Shown: positions 7,383 to 17,165, numbered from the stretch's first letter. The stretch is DNA of 64,000 bases from Fulvimonas sp. R45 (GCF_030504985.1 NZ_JASERU010000009.1:79535-143534); one strand, 5' to 3'. Translations and numbers: made by a program. Notes: generated by a model from the letters alone, not told the origin.

Positions 7383-8924
7383 TCAGCCGTCCCGTTCCAG
7401 CCGGCTGTGCCGCATGCCGTAGCCGAAGTAGATCAGGCAGCCCAGCGCCATCCAGACCACGAAGCGCTCGAAGGTGATCGCCGGCAGGCCGCCGATGCGC
7501 TGCCAGCCGTGCGCGTCCGGCCACGGCAGGCCGAAGATCAGCAGCAGCGAGAACGCCACGCCCAGCGGCGCCAGCAGCGCGATCCACGGCATGCGGAAGC
7601 TGCGCGGCAGCTCGGGCTTGCGGATGCGCAGCACCAGCACCGCCGAGCAGATGATGATGAAGGCGCTGAGCGTGCCGATGTTGACCAGCTCGGCCACCTC
7701 ACCAATCGGCAGCAGGCCCGCCACGACGGCAGTGAACACGCCGAGGATCAGGGTCGGCCGCGCCGGCGTGCCGAAGCGCGGGCTCACCTTCGCGAACCAC
7801 GCCGGCAGCAGGCCGTCGCGCGCCAGCGCGAACCAGATCCGCGCCGCGCCCAGCATGAAGGCGAACAGCACGCTGGTGACGCCCACCACCGCGGCCACCG
7901 CGATCGCCACGCTCACCCAGTGCAGGCCGATCGCCTCGAACGCCTGCGACACCGAGGCGTCGCCGCCGAGGTTGCTGTAGTGGGTGATGCCGGTGAGCAC
8001 CAGCGACACCGCGATGTACAGCACCATCGCCACCGCCAGCGACAGCAGCACCGCGCGCGGCAGGTCGCGCTGCGGATGCCGCGCCTCCTCCGCCGCGGTG
8101 GTCAGCGTGTCGTAGCCGAACACCGCGAAGAACACCACGCTGGCGCCGGTGAGCACGCCGGCCCAGCCGAAGTGGCCCACGCCCTGCGCGTCGAACAGCC
8201 GCGGCGGGATGAACGGGTGCCAGTTCGCACCATGGATGAAGAACGCGCCCACGCCGATCACCAGCAGCACGCCCAGCACCTTGATCGCCACGATCAGCGT
8301 GTTGAAGCGCGCGCCCCATTCCATGCGCACCGTCAGCAGCAGCGCCACCGCCAGCGAGACGCCGGCGGCGATCACGTTGAAGCGGTGGCCGTCGCTGGGC
8401 GCGGCCACCGCGGTGCCATGCACGCCGAACACCTGTTGCAGGTAATAGTGCATGGTCTGCGCGCTCATGCTCTGCTGCGCCCATTCCGGCAGGTGCACGC
8501 CGGCCGAGGCCAGCAGCACCTGCACGTAGCCCGACCAGCCGATCGCCACCACCGCGACCACCAGCGCGTATTCCAGCAGCAGGTCCCAGCCGATGATCCA
8601 GGCCACGAACTCGCCCAGCACCGCGTAGCCGTAGGTGTACGCGCTGCCGGTCACCGGGATCAGCCCGGCGAACTCGGCGTAGCACAGCGCGGCGCAGGCG
8701 CTGCCCGCGCCCGCGATCAGGAACGACAGCGCCACCGCCGGACCGGCGTTCATCGCCGCCTGCTGGCCGGCCAGCACGAAGATGCCCACGCCGATGATGC
8801 CGCCGATGCCGATCGCGGTGAGTTGCCACAGGCCGAGCACCCGGCGGAAATCGCCGCGCCGGCCCGCCTCGGACTGCAGCTGTTCGACGGACTTGTGGCG
8901 CAGCATGCGGCTCAGCAGGCTCAT
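7383..8924 (-). CDS. APC-superfamily amino-acid permease (cationic amino-acid transporter type)
   Basis: About 513 aa with 12 or more hydrophobic segments, inner membrane. The N-terminal WQLTAIGIGGIIGVGIFVLAG is the APC signature in TM1. CYAEFAGLIPVTGSAYTYGY (TM3 region) and VVFFAVFGYDTLTTAAEE also match the CAT/YfnA group. The start at 8924 (MSLLSRMLRHKSVEQLQ) is preferred over 8942 because homologues begin close to LLSRML and a GGGA lies upstream. It probably imports or exchanges amino acids by proton symport; the substrate is not predictable. Confidence 0.88.
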   Translation of the reverse strand: MSLLSRMLRHKSVEQLQSEAGRRGDFRRVLGLWQLTAIGIGGIIGVGIFVLAGQQAAMNAGPAVALSFLIAGAGSACAALCYAEFAGLIPVTGSAYTYGYAVLGEFVAWIIGWDLLLEYALVVAVVAIGWSGYVQVLLASAGVHLPEWAQQSMSAQTMHYYLQQVFGVHGTAVAAPSDGHRFNVIAAGVSLAVALLLTVRMEWGARFNTLIVAIKVLGVLLVIGVGAFFIHGANWHPFIPPRLFDAQGVGHFGWAGVLTGASVVFFAVFGYDTLTTAAEEARHPQRDLPRAVLLSLAVAMVLYIAVSLVLTGITHYSNLGGDASVSQAFEAIGLHWVSVAIAVAAVVGVTSVLFAFMLGAARIWFALARDGLLPAWFAKVSPRFGTPARPTLILGVFTAVVAGLLPIGEVAELVNIGTLSAFIIICSAVLVLRIRKPELPRSFRMPWIALLAPLGVAFSLLLIFGLPWPDAHGWQRIGGLPAITFERFVVWMALGCLIYFGYGMRHSRLERDG

Positions 8925-9007
8925 TCGGCATATCCCAGGCAAAACAGGCGTCGATCATATGCGAAACCGGCCGTGGTCACGGACGAGCATGACCAATGGC
9001 AGGGTAA

Positions 9008-9020
9008 GAGCCTGTTCACG
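9008..9020 (+). repeat. Solo terminal repeat of the GAGCCTGTTCA element
   Basis: GAGCCTGTTCACG, the outer end of the mobile element, is preceded by TAA (a TNA flank) at 9005-9007. No internal element sequence follows, so this is a decayed remnant or a chance match. Confidence 0.5.
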
Positions 9021-9065
9021 ACCCCGGGGGCGGTACGGAATCGCCGGGAACCGCGAACGGGCCTT

Positions 9066-10097
9066 CTATGCCAGCGCCGCGCGACCCAGCGCCGGGTCGT
9101 CGGTGAAGAAGGCATCGATGCCGGTGGCGAGGTAGGCGCGGATCTCGGCGACACTGCCGGCGGCGTCGCGCGCGGCCGGATCGGTGCCGTGCCAGAAATC
9201 GCGGGCGATGAACTGCCGCTCGGGGCGGAAGGTCCAGACGTGCACCTCCAGCCCGGCGGCGTGCGCGTCGCGCACCAGGGGGGTCGGCGCGGCGAGGCGG
9301 CCGGCCGAGTCGAGCGGAATGACCGCGCGCAGGCTCGGGCCGATGGCGTCGGCGTGGCCGGCGACCTCGCGCAGGCCCTCCGCGGTGGCCATGTCGGCAT
9401 AGCGCAGCGCGCCGCCGGCCGCAGTCACGTCGTACGGCTGCATCGCAGGCTCGTCGAGCAGCTGCAGCAGGCGGATGTTCGAATGCCGCCGGCCCAGCCG
9501 TTCGCGTAGCCAGCGCAGGTTGCCGACCTCGAACGACTGGATCTCCACCGGCGCGACGCGCGTGTACGGATGGGCCGCCAGCGCGTCGAGCAGCACCGGC
9601 TCCAGCGACAGGCCGATCCGGCGGAAATGCGTGCCGTGCTTGATCTCGGGCACCAGGCCGATGCGCCGGCCCAGCCGGGCGGACGCCGCCGCGGCCAGCG
9701 CGATGATCTCGTCCAGCGTAGGCACCTCGAACTGGCCGTCGAAGCGGGTGCCGCGCAGCGCCGGCAGGCGTTCGCGGGCACGCAGCGTCTTCAGCTCGGC
9801 GAGGGTGAAATCCTCGGTGAACCAGTCCTCGCGCGGCTCGCCGTCGATGCTCCGGCGGCAGCGGCGTGCGGCGAACTCCGGGTGCGCCGCCACGTCGGTG
9901 GTGTCGCCGATGGCGTTCTCGTGGCGCGCCACCGGCACGCCGTCGCGGGTCATCACCAGGTCCGGCTCGATGCAGTCGGCGCCGTCGGCGATGGCCTGGG
10001 CATAGGCCGCCAGGGTGTGCTCGGGGCGCAGCGCGCTGGCGCCGCGGTGGGCGATCACCTGGACGCGCGGGGCCAGCGGGTTCTCGATCGGCGGCAT
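9066..10097 (-). CDS. Glycerophosphodiester phosphodiesterase
   Basis: 343 aa. Hydrolyses glycerophosphodiesters to sn-glycerol 3-phosphate and an alcohol. VIAHRGASALRPEHTLAAY (about 13-31) holds the catalytic HRG and PE(N/H)T motifs; IEPDLVMTRDGVPVARHE carries the metal-binding ExD and second catalytic His; VPEIKHG supplies another metal Glu. There is no signal peptide from the ATG at 10097, so it looks cytoplasmic although the family is GlpQ-like. The ribosome site is poor. The open frame continues upstream, but that part looks like repeat sequence. Confidence 0.88.
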   Translation of the reverse strand: MPPIENPLAPRVQVIAHRGASALRPEHTLAAYAQAIADGADCIEPDLVMTRDGVPVARHENAIGDTTDVAAHPEFAARRCRRSIDGEPREDWFTEDFTLAELKTLRARERLPALRGTRFDGQFEVPTLDEIIALAAAASARLGRRIGLVPEIKHGTHFRRIGLSLEPVLLDALAAHPYTRVAPVEIQSFEVGNLRWLRERLGRRHSNIRLLQLLDEPAMQPYDVTAAGGALRYADMATAEGLREVAGHADAIGPSLRAVIPLDSAGRLAAPTPLVRDAHAAGLEVHVWTFRPERQFIARDFWHGTDPAARDAAGSVAEIRAYLATGIDAFFTDDPALGRAALA

Positions 10098-10243
10098 GGG
10101 GGCGGCGTCCGCGGGAGATGCGCGGAGGTTAAAGCCATCGAGGGTCCGGCGGAACTCGCGGAAAACCGTTCGCCTGGACTTGCGGCGGCATGGATGGCCG
10201 CGCTTTGCGGAGCCGGGAAGCCGAAGGGCGCCGGATGCCGGGC

Positions 10244-10286
10244 GGCCCTTCGACTTCGCCGCTGCGCGGCTACGCTCAGGGTGAAC
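10244..10286. repeat. Dispersed TTCGACTTCG...CGCTCAGGGTGAAC repeat
   Basis: A GCCCTTCGACTTCGCC ... GGCTACGCTCAGGGTGAAC unit, a short intergenic sequence of a type common in Xanthomonadales genomes. It lies between the phosphodiesterase start and the end of the hexosaminidase gene. Only one copy is seen here, so the call rests on recognition. Confidence 0.45.
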
Positions 10287-10326
10287 AGTAAAGTGAGTGG
10301 CGTCGGGAAGGAAAAGGAGATGCGCC

Positions 10327-12636
10327 TCAGCGGCCGGCTTCCAGCGACACCCGGCCCAGCGCGTACAGCGGGCCGTCGATGGGCGCGGTGTAGACCAGGC
10401 ACAGCGTATGCTCGCCGGCCTGCGCGGGCAGCTTTGCATCGAGCTTGAACTGGCGCTGGCTGTGTGCGGGATCGGGCAGCGGCATCGAGGCGAGCACGGT
10501 GCCGTCGCAGCGGTCGGCGTGCACCACCAGCTCGCCGAACGGCGTGGCGTGCGGGCGCGAGACCACCAGCTTCTGCTCGTGCGCCAGCGCGTAGTTGCGC
10601 ACCAGGCGCACCGCGTCCACGTGGATCGCCTGCACGCCGTCCATCAGCGTGGGCGGGAACAGCTGGCAGCTGTCGAACACGTTCACGGCATACACCGGCT
10701 GGGTGCTCGTCGCGTCCGGCATCGGCTGCACGCGCAGGCGGAAGTCGCTGCCGGGGCAATTGGCCAGCGCGGTGCCAGGCAGGCTCAGCAGCGAAGCGCG
10801 GTCCAGCGTGCGCTGGCGCGATGCGGCCAGCGCGCTGCCATCGGCGGCGAAGCTGGCGGCGCGCACGGTGGCCGGCAGCGCCAGGTTCAGCGGCGCGTCG
10901 TAGCGCGGCGAGGCCGGCGTGGGCGCGCTGCCGTCCAGGGTGTAGTGGATGGCGCCGAAGCCGGCCTGGTCGGAGAGCGTGACCGTGGCCTTGCCGGTGG
11001 CCAGCGCCACGTTGCGGTCGGTGGCGATGTCCACCGCGAAGGCGCTATCGGCATAGTTGACGTGCTGGGCGCGGTAGCGCGCGAGCTGCGCCGGCAGGCG
11101 GGCGAGGAAGCCGGGCCAATCGTGGCGGGCGGCCGGCGACCAGGCCAGTTCGGCCAGCGCGTCCAACCGCGGGAAGACCATGTGTTCCACGTGCGCCATG
11201 CTGGGGATGTGCTCGGTCCACACGTTGGCCTGCACGCCCAGCACGTGCTTCGCCTGGGTCGCGTTCAGCACGTCCGGCACGACCTGCAGGTCGTACACGT
11301 CCTGCAGCGATTCCACGCCGAGGCGGCCGGCGTACTCGTCGGCGAGGTCGCCCTGCACGTGGTCGAAGTACAACCCCGGCGAGGGCGACATCACCACGTC
11401 GTGGCCGAGCAGGGCGGCCTTGATCCCGCCGTCGATGCCGCGCCAGGACATCACCGTGGCGTCGGCCGGCAGGTTGTCGCCTTCGAGGATCTCGTCCCAG
11501 CCGATCAGCTTGCGGCCGTGCTTTTCCAGGTAGCGTCCGATGCGGCCGATGAACCAGCCCTGCAGCGCGTCCTCGCTGGTGATGCCGAGCGCGCGCATCT
11601 TCGCCTGCACCGTGGGCGAGGCCTGCCACTGGTCCTTGATCGCCTCGTCGCCGCCGACGTGGATGTATTTCGACGGGAACAGCGCCATCACCTCGTCGAG
11701 CACGTTGTCGATGAAGGTGAAGGTGTCGTCGTCCACGTTGTACAGCCAGGGGTTGATACCGGAGTCGACCGACACCTGCGGCCGCCTGCCGGTGACGCCG
11801 ATGCGCGGGTACGAGGCCACCGCGGCCTGCGCGTGGCCCGGCATGTCCAGCTCCGGCACGATGGTGACGTGGCGCGCGGCGGCGTAGGCCACCACCTGGC
11901 GGATCTGCGCCTGGGTGTAGAAGCCGCCGTAGCGCTTCGGCTCGCCGTCGTGGCCGGCGTCCGGCGGCGTGCGCCAGGCGCCGATCTTCGTCAGCTCGGG
12001 ATAGCGCTTGATCTGGATGCGCCAGCCCTGGTCGTCGGTGAGGTGCCAGTGCAGCACGTCGAGCTTGTGCTGGGCCATCTGGTCGATCAGCTTCTCGACG
12101 TCGGCCACGCTCTGGAAGTGGCGGGCCGAGTCGAGCATCAGCCCGCGCCAGGCGAAGCGCGGCCAGTCGCGGATGGTGAGCGCGGGCACGTCCACCGCGC
12201 CCTGCTTCGCGTCGGGCGTGAGCAGCTGGTACAGCGTGACCGCGCCGTGGAACAGCCCGGCGTCGTCGCGCGCCTCGATGCGGATGCCCTGCGGCGTGAC
12301 GCTGAGCGCGTAGCCTTCCGCCGCGGCCACCGGCGCCTGCGGGTCGCGTTGCAGCACGATGGCGGACGCCGCCTTGCCGCCGTCGTCGATGCGCAGGCGC
12401 AGGCCGCGCGTGCGCGCCAGCAGGGCGGCGAGGTATTCGGCGGTGCCGCGCGTCGCTGCGGAGGCGTCGGCCGGCACGATGCGCGTATCCGCATCGACCT
12501 GGAAGCGGCCCTGCGCCATCGACAGCTGCGCGGGCAGCGGGATCAACGCCGACGGCGCCACGGCAGCGGCATGCAGCGGAAGCAGCAGCCCGAGCCACAG
12601 GCAGGCACAGGCGACGAGCGGCGGGCGACGTGTCAT
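10327..12636 (-). CDS. Beta-N-acetylhexosaminidase, GH20
   Basis: 769 aa, exported. Releases N-acetylglucosamine from chitobiose or other GlcNAc glycans. Signal peptide TRRPPLVACACLWLGLLLPL; GH20b-type N-domain to about 160; catalytic barrel with LDVLHWHLTDDQGWR, the substrate-assisted pair in HVGGDE (about residue 327) and Trp residues in SWRG and VQANVWTEHI. A C-terminal region (TLDGSAPTPASPRYDAP) resembles the chitobiase C-terminal domain. ATG at 12636 follows GGAG. It is the last gene of the minus-strand kinase-receptor-hexosaminidase group; a terminator separates it from the receptor, so it may have its own promoter or receive read-through. Confidence 0.92.
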   Translation of the reverse strand: MTRRPPLVACACLWLGLLLPLHAAAVAPSALIPLPAQLSMAQGRFQVDADTRIVPADASAATRGTAEYLAALLARTRGLRLRIDDGGKAASAIVLQRDPQAPVAAAEGYALSVTPQGIRIEARDDAGLFHGAVTLYQLLTPDAKQGAVDVPALTIRDWPRFAWRGLMLDSARHFQSVADVEKLIDQMAQHKLDVLHWHLTDDQGWRIQIKRYPELTKIGAWRTPPDAGHDGEPKRYGGFYTQAQIRQVVAYAAARHVTIVPELDMPGHAQAAVASYPRIGVTGRRPQVSVDSGINPWLYNVDDDTFTFIDNVLDEVMALFPSKYIHVGGDEAIKDQWQASPTVQAKMRALGITSEDALQGWFIGRIGRYLEKHGRKLIGWDEILEGDNLPADATVMSWRGIDGGIKAALLGHDVVMSPSPGLYFDHVQGDLADEYAGRLGVESLQDVYDLQVVPDVLNATQAKHVLGVQANVWTEHIPSMAHVEHMVFPRLDALAELAWSPAARHDWPGFLARLPAQLARYRAQHVNYADSAFAVDIATDRNVALATGKATVTLSDQAGFGAIHYTLDGSAPTPASPRYDAPLNLALPATVRAASFAADGSALAASRQRTLDRASLLSLPGTALANCPGSDFRLRVQPMPDATSTQPVYAVNVFDSCQLFPPTLMDGVQAIHVDAVRLVRNYALAHEQKLVVSRPHATPFGELVVHADRCDGTVLASMPLPDPAHSQRQFKLDAKLPAQAGEHTLCLVYTAPIDGPLYALGRVSLEAGR

Positions 12637-12686
12637 CAGGGTCTCCGGCAGGCATCCCAGCATGCCATGCATGGCCGGGACACGCA

Positions 12687-12721
12687 TAAAAAAACGGACC
12701 TGGAAACCAACGCAGGCCCGT
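12687..12721 (-). terminator. Intrinsic terminator after the nag-cluster TonB receptor
   Basis: On the minus strand ACGGGCCTG pairs with CAGGTCCGT (one G-T pair) around a 10-base loop and is followed by seven Ts. It lies 49 bp after the receptor stop and 51 bp before the hexosaminidase start. Confidence 0.85.
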
Positions 12722-12769
12722 TCGGGGAGAGTGCGGGCCCTCCGTGGCCCGCGGCAATGCTGCGGTGGA

Positions 12770-15688
12770 TCAGAACTTGAAGTTCGCCGTGAGGTAGTAC
12801 TGGCGACCGTTCGTGTAGAACGCCTCCGGCACCTTGCCGAAGCCCAGGCCCGCCTGCGCGCCGTTGACGTAGTAGCGCAGCTTCGGGTTGTTGAGGTTCA
12901 TCGCGTCGAACGAGAAGCTCACGTGGTCGTTGAGCCTGTAGCCCGCGGAGAACGACAGGTAGCCGGTACCCGCCTGGTAGTACGGCAGCAGCGGCATGGT
13001 GTTGCCCAGGCCGCCCGCCGTCACCGGCATCATGCCGTCGTAGAACGAGGAGCGGTACGTGTAGTTGATGCGGGCGTTCCAGTGGCTGTCCTCGTAGAAG
13101 CCGGACAGGTTGACCGTATCCCGCGAGGTGCCGAACAGCGGCCGGTTGCCGGCCGACACGCCGCTCGCGGCCGTGCCGTCGGCGTTGTAGAGATAGGTGC
13201 CGCCCGACGAATGGCCGTTGCTGTAGGTGTAGTTGACCTGCGTGCCGAAGTGCTCGCCGATCGGCTGCACCCAGTTCAGCTCCACGCCCTTCAGGTTGCC
13301 GTTGACGTTGACCGGGATGCTGACCAGGTAGTTGCTGTAGATCGGCGTGTGCGACGGGTTGCCCACGCCGTAGGTCAGGTAGTTGTTGAGGTAGGTACCG
13401 GACGTGGTGCCGTAGTCGTAGTAGTTGTTCAGGTCCATCTGGTAGACGCTGAGCGACAGCAGGCCGCGCTTGGCGAAATACCACTCCAGCGACGCGTCGA
13501 AGTTGGTGGAGAGGATCGGCTTCAGGCGCGGGTTCGGACCGCTGCCGGAACCCTCGACGCCCGGGGCCTGCGGATCGTTCAGGCCCAGGAAGCCCGCCAG
13601 CTGGCCGTAGTCCTGCCGCGTGAGCGTCTGCGAGGCGGCGAAGCGCGCCAGCAGGCTGCCGTCGTCGTTGAGGTTGAACTTCACGTTGAGGCTGGGCAGC
13701 AGCTTGCCGTAGTGGTGCTTGTAGTAGTTCCAGTACCAGCCGGCCGGGTAGAACGCCGAGGCCGGGGAACCCGCGCGGTGGTCGGTTTCCTGGATGCCCG
13801 GGCTGGTGTAGCCGATGTCCTCGTTGGTGCCGACGTAGCGCAGGCCGACGTTGCCGCTCCAGCGATCACCCACGAAGTTGGCCTGCAGGTAGACGGCGCT
13901 GTTCTTCTCCGTCATCGCATAGATGTCGTTCGGATAGAAGCGCGAGGTGCCGGGATCGTCGGTCACCGCCCGGTTCGCGTACTTCGCGTTCAGCTGCGCC
14001 AGCTGCGCGGGCGTCCAGTACCAGATGCCGGACGGCATCTGACCCACGCCGAGATCGCTGGCGAAGCTGCTGGGGTAGTTGCCGCCGCTGGGCGGGTAGA
14101 TGGTCGCACCCTGGGCGAACGACACGTCCGACGCCCAGTTGGGGCCTTGCGCGATCGCGGTCGGACTGTTGTGCGTGTGCTTGGCGTAGCGGCCGCCGAA
14201 CTGCAGCGAGGACAGCGCGCCGGCGTCGTCGAAATCGAACTCGCCATCGGCCTGGAACCAGTGCTCCTTGTCGACCACGTGCACGTCCTGGTCGCCGAAG
14301 ATCCAGTCCAGGCCGGTGGTGGCCGGGTTGTAGGTATTGTTGACGCCGCCCAGCGTCCAGTCGAACGGCTTGCCGAGGCCGTTCATCGCGTAGCTGGCGC
14401 CCTGGTCGTAGCCGGTGTCCATCTCCATGATGTCCTGGGTCGGCGTGTTGCCGGTGCCGCGGGTGGTGCCACCCTGGAACTTGAAGTTGAGGTTGCTGTT
14501 GACCTGCCAGTCGGCATCCAGGGTGATGTACGAGCTGGATTCGCTCTCGCCGGGACGCGAGATCATGTCGTAGATGCCCTGCGACACGCCGGTCTGCCCT
14601 TCCATCACCGCGCCGGTGAGGACGTTGCCGTTGCGGGTGTAGCTGCTCAGCGTGTCGCCCGGCAACTTGTCGCGCAGGCGCAGCATGTAGTTGCGGTTGT
14701 AGTCGGTGGCGTCCATCTTCGAATAGAAGCCATCGAGGTTGAAGGTCAGGTTATCGAGCGCCTTCCATTCGATGTCGATCGAAGCGCCCTTGCGCTTGCG
14801 CGTCTGGGTGAACAGCGCGGCGCCCGGCAGGTTGGGATAGAACACGCCGGTGCTCTTGCTGCCGTTCTGGCCGGTCAGGCCCAGCTGGGTGGCCACCGCC
14901 GAACCGGTCGGGATGTACGAGTAGCCGAGCATTTCCTGGCCGTTGCGCTGCAGGCTGCGCTCCTCGTAGAAGGCCTGCGCCATCACGCCGAAGGTGTTGT
15001 CGCTGTTCTTCCAGTTGACCAGCCCGCTGAACTGCGGCTTGGTCTTGCCCGGCAGGTCGGAATACACGCCGCCCACGCTGCCCTCGGCGGAGAACGGCTT
15101 GTCGAACTCCAGCGGCTTGCGCGTGATGATGTCGATCGAGCCGGCGGCGCCGCCCTCGAGCAGCCGAGCCTCGGAACTCTTGTGCACCACCACCTGGCTC
15201 ACGATCTCCGACGGGAACATCGCGTAGCTGACGCTGCGGGTGCCGCCGCCGCCGGTGATGAACCAGTCGCCGGAGGCGACCGCATGCCCGTTGAGCGTGG
15301 TCAGGGTGAGCGACGGCGCGCTGCCGCGGATGCTGGCGCGGTCGGCTTCGTCGAAGCCACCCTCGGCGCCGGCGGCGTCGGCGATGTTCACGCCGGGCAG
15401 CTGGGCGATGGTGTCGGCCACGTTCTTGGCCGGCAGCCGACCGATGTCCTCGGCGGACACCACCTCGACGTGCGAGTCGGCGGCCTGCTTGGTGTCGAGC
15501 GACAACGCCTCGCTGTTGCGGATGCCGACGACGGTGACCGCCGCCAGCTGCTTGACCTGCTTGCCGTCCTGCTTGCTGGTCTTGGTGGTGGTGCCGGTCG
15601 CCTGGCTGCTGTCCTGCGCATTGAGCGCCCCCGACAGGCACAGGCCCGCGACGATGCTCGCGGCCAACAGGGTCTTGCGATGTGACAT
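12770..15688 (-). CDS. TonB-dependent outer-membrane receptor of the GlcNAc locus
   Basis: 972 aa. Imports ligand, probably chitooligosaccharide or GlcNAc glycans by context, using TonB energy. Signal peptide SHRKTLLAASIVAGLCLSGALNAQ; TonB-box-like LAAVTVVGIR; plug domain about 60-190 (VEVVSAEDIGRLPAKNVADT, RGSAPSLTLTTLNG); 22-strand barrel ending in aromatic F (TANFKF). The sequence type is the long Xanthomonas/Caulobacter TonB receptor group. ATG follows GGGGAGGACACC. It lies 103 bp downstream of the sugar kinase, most likely the same transcript, and ends in a clear terminator. Confidence 0.92.
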   Translation of the reverse strand: MSHRKTLLAASIVAGLCLSGALNAQDSSQATGTTTKTSKQDGKQVKQLAAVTVVGIRNSEALSLDTKQAADSHVEVVSAEDIGRLPAKNVADTIAQLPGVNIADAAGAEGGFDEADRASIRGSAPSLTLTTLNGHAVASGDWFITGGGGTRSVSYAMFPSEIVSQVVVHKSSEARLLEGGAAGSIDIITRKPLEFDKPFSAEGSVGGVYSDLPGKTKPQFSGLVNWKNSDNTFGVMAQAFYEERSLQRNGQEMLGYSYIPTGSAVATQLGLTGQNGSKSTGVFYPNLPGAALFTQTRKRKGASIDIEWKALDNLTFNLDGFYSKMDATDYNRNYMLRLRDKLPGDTLSSYTRNGNVLTGAVMEGQTGVSQGIYDMISRPGESESSSYITLDADWQVNSNLNFKFQGGTTRGTGNTPTQDIMEMDTGYDQGASYAMNGLGKPFDWTLGGVNNTYNPATTGLDWIFGDQDVHVVDKEHWFQADGEFDFDDAGALSSLQFGGRYAKHTHNSPTAIAQGPNWASDVSFAQGATIYPPSGGNYPSSFASDLGVGQMPSGIWYWTPAQLAQLNAKYANRAVTDDPGTSRFYPNDIYAMTEKNSAVYLQANFVGDRWSGNVGLRYVGTNEDIGYTSPGIQETDHRAGSPASAFYPAGWYWNYYKHHYGKLLPSLNVKFNLNDDGSLLARFAASQTLTRQDYGQLAGFLGLNDPQAPGVEGSGSGPNPRLKPILSTNFDASLEWYFAKRGLLSLSVYQMDLNNYYDYGTTSGTYLNNYLTYGVGNPSHTPIYSNYLVSIPVNVNGNLKGVELNWVQPIGEHFGTQVNYTYSNGHSSGGTYLYNADGTAASGVSAGNRPLFGTSRDTVNLSGFYEDSHWNARINYTYRSSFYDGMMPVTAGGLGNTMPLLPYYQAGTGYLSFSAGYRLNDHVSFSFDAMNLNNPKLRYYVNGAQAGLGFGKVPEAFYTNGRQYYLTANFKF

Positions 15689-15791
15689 GGTGTCCTCCCC
15701 TCAGAGGCTGATCGGCAGCGGCGGGCGACCTGCCCCCTGTTGCCGTGTGGCGATCTGGGCTCGCGCCCGGTTCAGTGCTGGTTCCTCGACT

Positions 15792-16856
15792 TCACGTCCG
15801 CTCGGCGCGCCCGTCCCGGGCATCTGTCCCTTCCATGGCCTGGCCGTCCAGATACAGGCCCGCGGCGCCGATGACCCCGAGCTGGCCGTGCTCCATCAGT
15901 CGTACTGGTATCTGTTGCAGGTAGGGGCGCATCACGCCCTTGTTGAAGAAGCGCTCGGCGAACCGGCTGGCGAGCAGCAGCTCGCGGATCTGCGGCAGGA
16001 TGCCGCCGGCGAGGAACACCCCGCCGCGCGCGCCGTACAGCAGCACCAGGTCGCCCACGAAGCTGCCGAGCAGGCCGCAGAACACGTCCAGCGTCTCCGC
16101 CGCCGCCGCGTCGCTGCGCGCCAGCGCGGCGCCGGTGACGTCGGCCGGGCGCATCAGCTCGGGACGCTCGCCGCGCAGCGCGCACAGCGCGCGGTACAGG
16201 TTGACCAGGCCCGGGCCGGACAGCGCGTGCTCGAACGACACGTGGGCGCGCTCGCGGGCCAGCAGGCGCAGCACCTCGATCTCGCGCTCGTTGCCCGGCG
16301 CCAGGGCGATCTGCCCGGCCTCGGTGGCCAGCACGGTGGCGTGCGGATGGCCCGGCAGCAGCACCGCCGAGCCCAGGCCCGTGCCCGGCCCCATCACCAG
16401 CACCGGCCCTTCGGCGCGCGGCGCGGCGGTCTCGATCACCGCGGTGGTATCGGCCTGGCCGAGGAACTGGGTGGCGTAGGCCACCGCCTCGAAGTCGTTG
16501 ATCACCGCGAGGCTGGCGATGCCCAGCCGGTCGCGGATGTCGCGGATGGACACCGGCCACGGCAGGTTGTCGTTGACGATGGCGTCGCCCAGCACGTAGC
16601 CGGCGCTGGCCACCGCGCAGTGTTCCACCGGACCGGCGCCGACCTGGCCGACGAAGTCCTGCAGCACTGCGGTCAGGCTGGGCCATTCGGCGCAGGCGTA
16701 GCGGCGGTATTCCAGCACGGTGACCGGCCGCGTGCCGTCCGGGCGCGGACTGACCAGGCCGACGCGCGCATGCGTGCCGCCCACGTCGGCCGCCAGGAAA
16801 GCCGGCTGCGCCGCCGCCACCGCCCGTGCACCGCTGTGATTGACAGCCTGGGCCAC
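15792..16856 (-). CDS. Glucokinase-family hexose kinase (probable GlcNAc kinase by context)
   Basis: 354 aa. Glk family (not ROK): FLAADVGGTHARVG near residues 18-31 binds ATP phosphate; INDFEAVAYA, GPGTGLGSAVL and GGVFLAGG are family motifs. GTG at 16856 is chosen because GAGGAGGG sits 6 bp ahead of it. Upstream in-frame ATGs (16937, 16976, 17105) overlap the operator and -35 region, so they are unlikely. In Xanthomonas nag clusters a kinase at this place phosphorylates GlcNAc after import by NagP. Whether this enzyme prefers GlcNAc or glucose cannot be read from sequence. Confidence 0.85.
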   Translation of the reverse strand: MAQAVNHSGARAVAAAQPAFLAADVGGTHARVGLVSPRPDGTRPVTVLEYRRYACAEWPSLTAVLQDFVGQVGAGPVEHCAVASAGYVLGDAIVNDNLPWPVSIRDIRDRLGIASLAVINDFEAVAYATQFLGQADTTAVIETAAPRAEGPVLVMGPGTGLGSAVLLPGHPHATVLATEAGQIALAPGNEREIEVLRLLARERAHVSFEHALSGPGLVNLYRALCALRGERPELMRPADVTGAALARSDAAAAETLDVFCGLLGSFVGDLVLLYGARGGVFLAGGILPQIRELLLASRFAERFFNKGVMRPYLQQIPVRLMEHGQLGVIGAAGLYLDGQAMEGTDARDGRAERT

Positions 16857-16922
16857 GCGTCCCTCCTCGATCGATTCCCCGCTGCGCCGCGCTTGTCCCG
16901 GCGAGCCCCGTTTGACTGGCGG

Positions 16923-16951
16923 AGTCTGGTCATCCATGACAACGGTGTCAA
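16923..16951 (-). promoter_or_regulatory. Promoter with NagR-like operator for the kinase-receptor operon
   Basis: On the minus strand TTGACA (951-946), a 17-bp spacer and CAGACT (928-923; weak). The near-palindrome TGACAACGGTGTCA (16937-16950, 12 of 14 symmetric) covers the -35 box. This fits LacI-family repression by the adjacent nagR product. Confidence 0.6.
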
Positions 16952-17165
16952 CACCTTTTTCGCAACGATTCGTCATATCGCTGGTGCGCTGCGCAAGGCG
17001 TGGCGCCCGAAGGGACTTCCGCGCCCCGAAAAAGCGATCAAGGCATTGATCCTCATGGATTATGGGAAGCGGCCCTCCCATCCGGACGGCGTTGCGCCGC
17101 ACCAAGGGGCGAGGCGCCAGCCTCCCGGACGTGCGCTTGCAGCATGACCAAAGTCATGGCATCAA
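16952..17165. other. Divergent intergenic region between kinase and nagP
   Basis: The full gap (16857-17261) holds two operator/promoter sets, listed separately. Between them I see only a small inverted repeat, ATGAC-CAAA-GTCAT, at 17143-17156 and no gene. Confidence 0.4.

Noticed and set aside
12359..15685. 1108-codon plus-strand ORF
   Set aside because: Antisense to the TonB receptor; composition is that of a mirror frame.
16857..17105. Longer N-terminus for the sugar kinase (starts at 16937, 16976 or 17105)
   Set aside because: These starts overlap the operator and -35 box; the GTG at 16856 has a far better ribosome site and gives the normal family length.
17143..17156. ATGAC-CAAA-GTCAT inverted repeat upstream of nagP
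   Set aside because: Arms are only 5 bp and no second copy is seen; not enough to call an operator.
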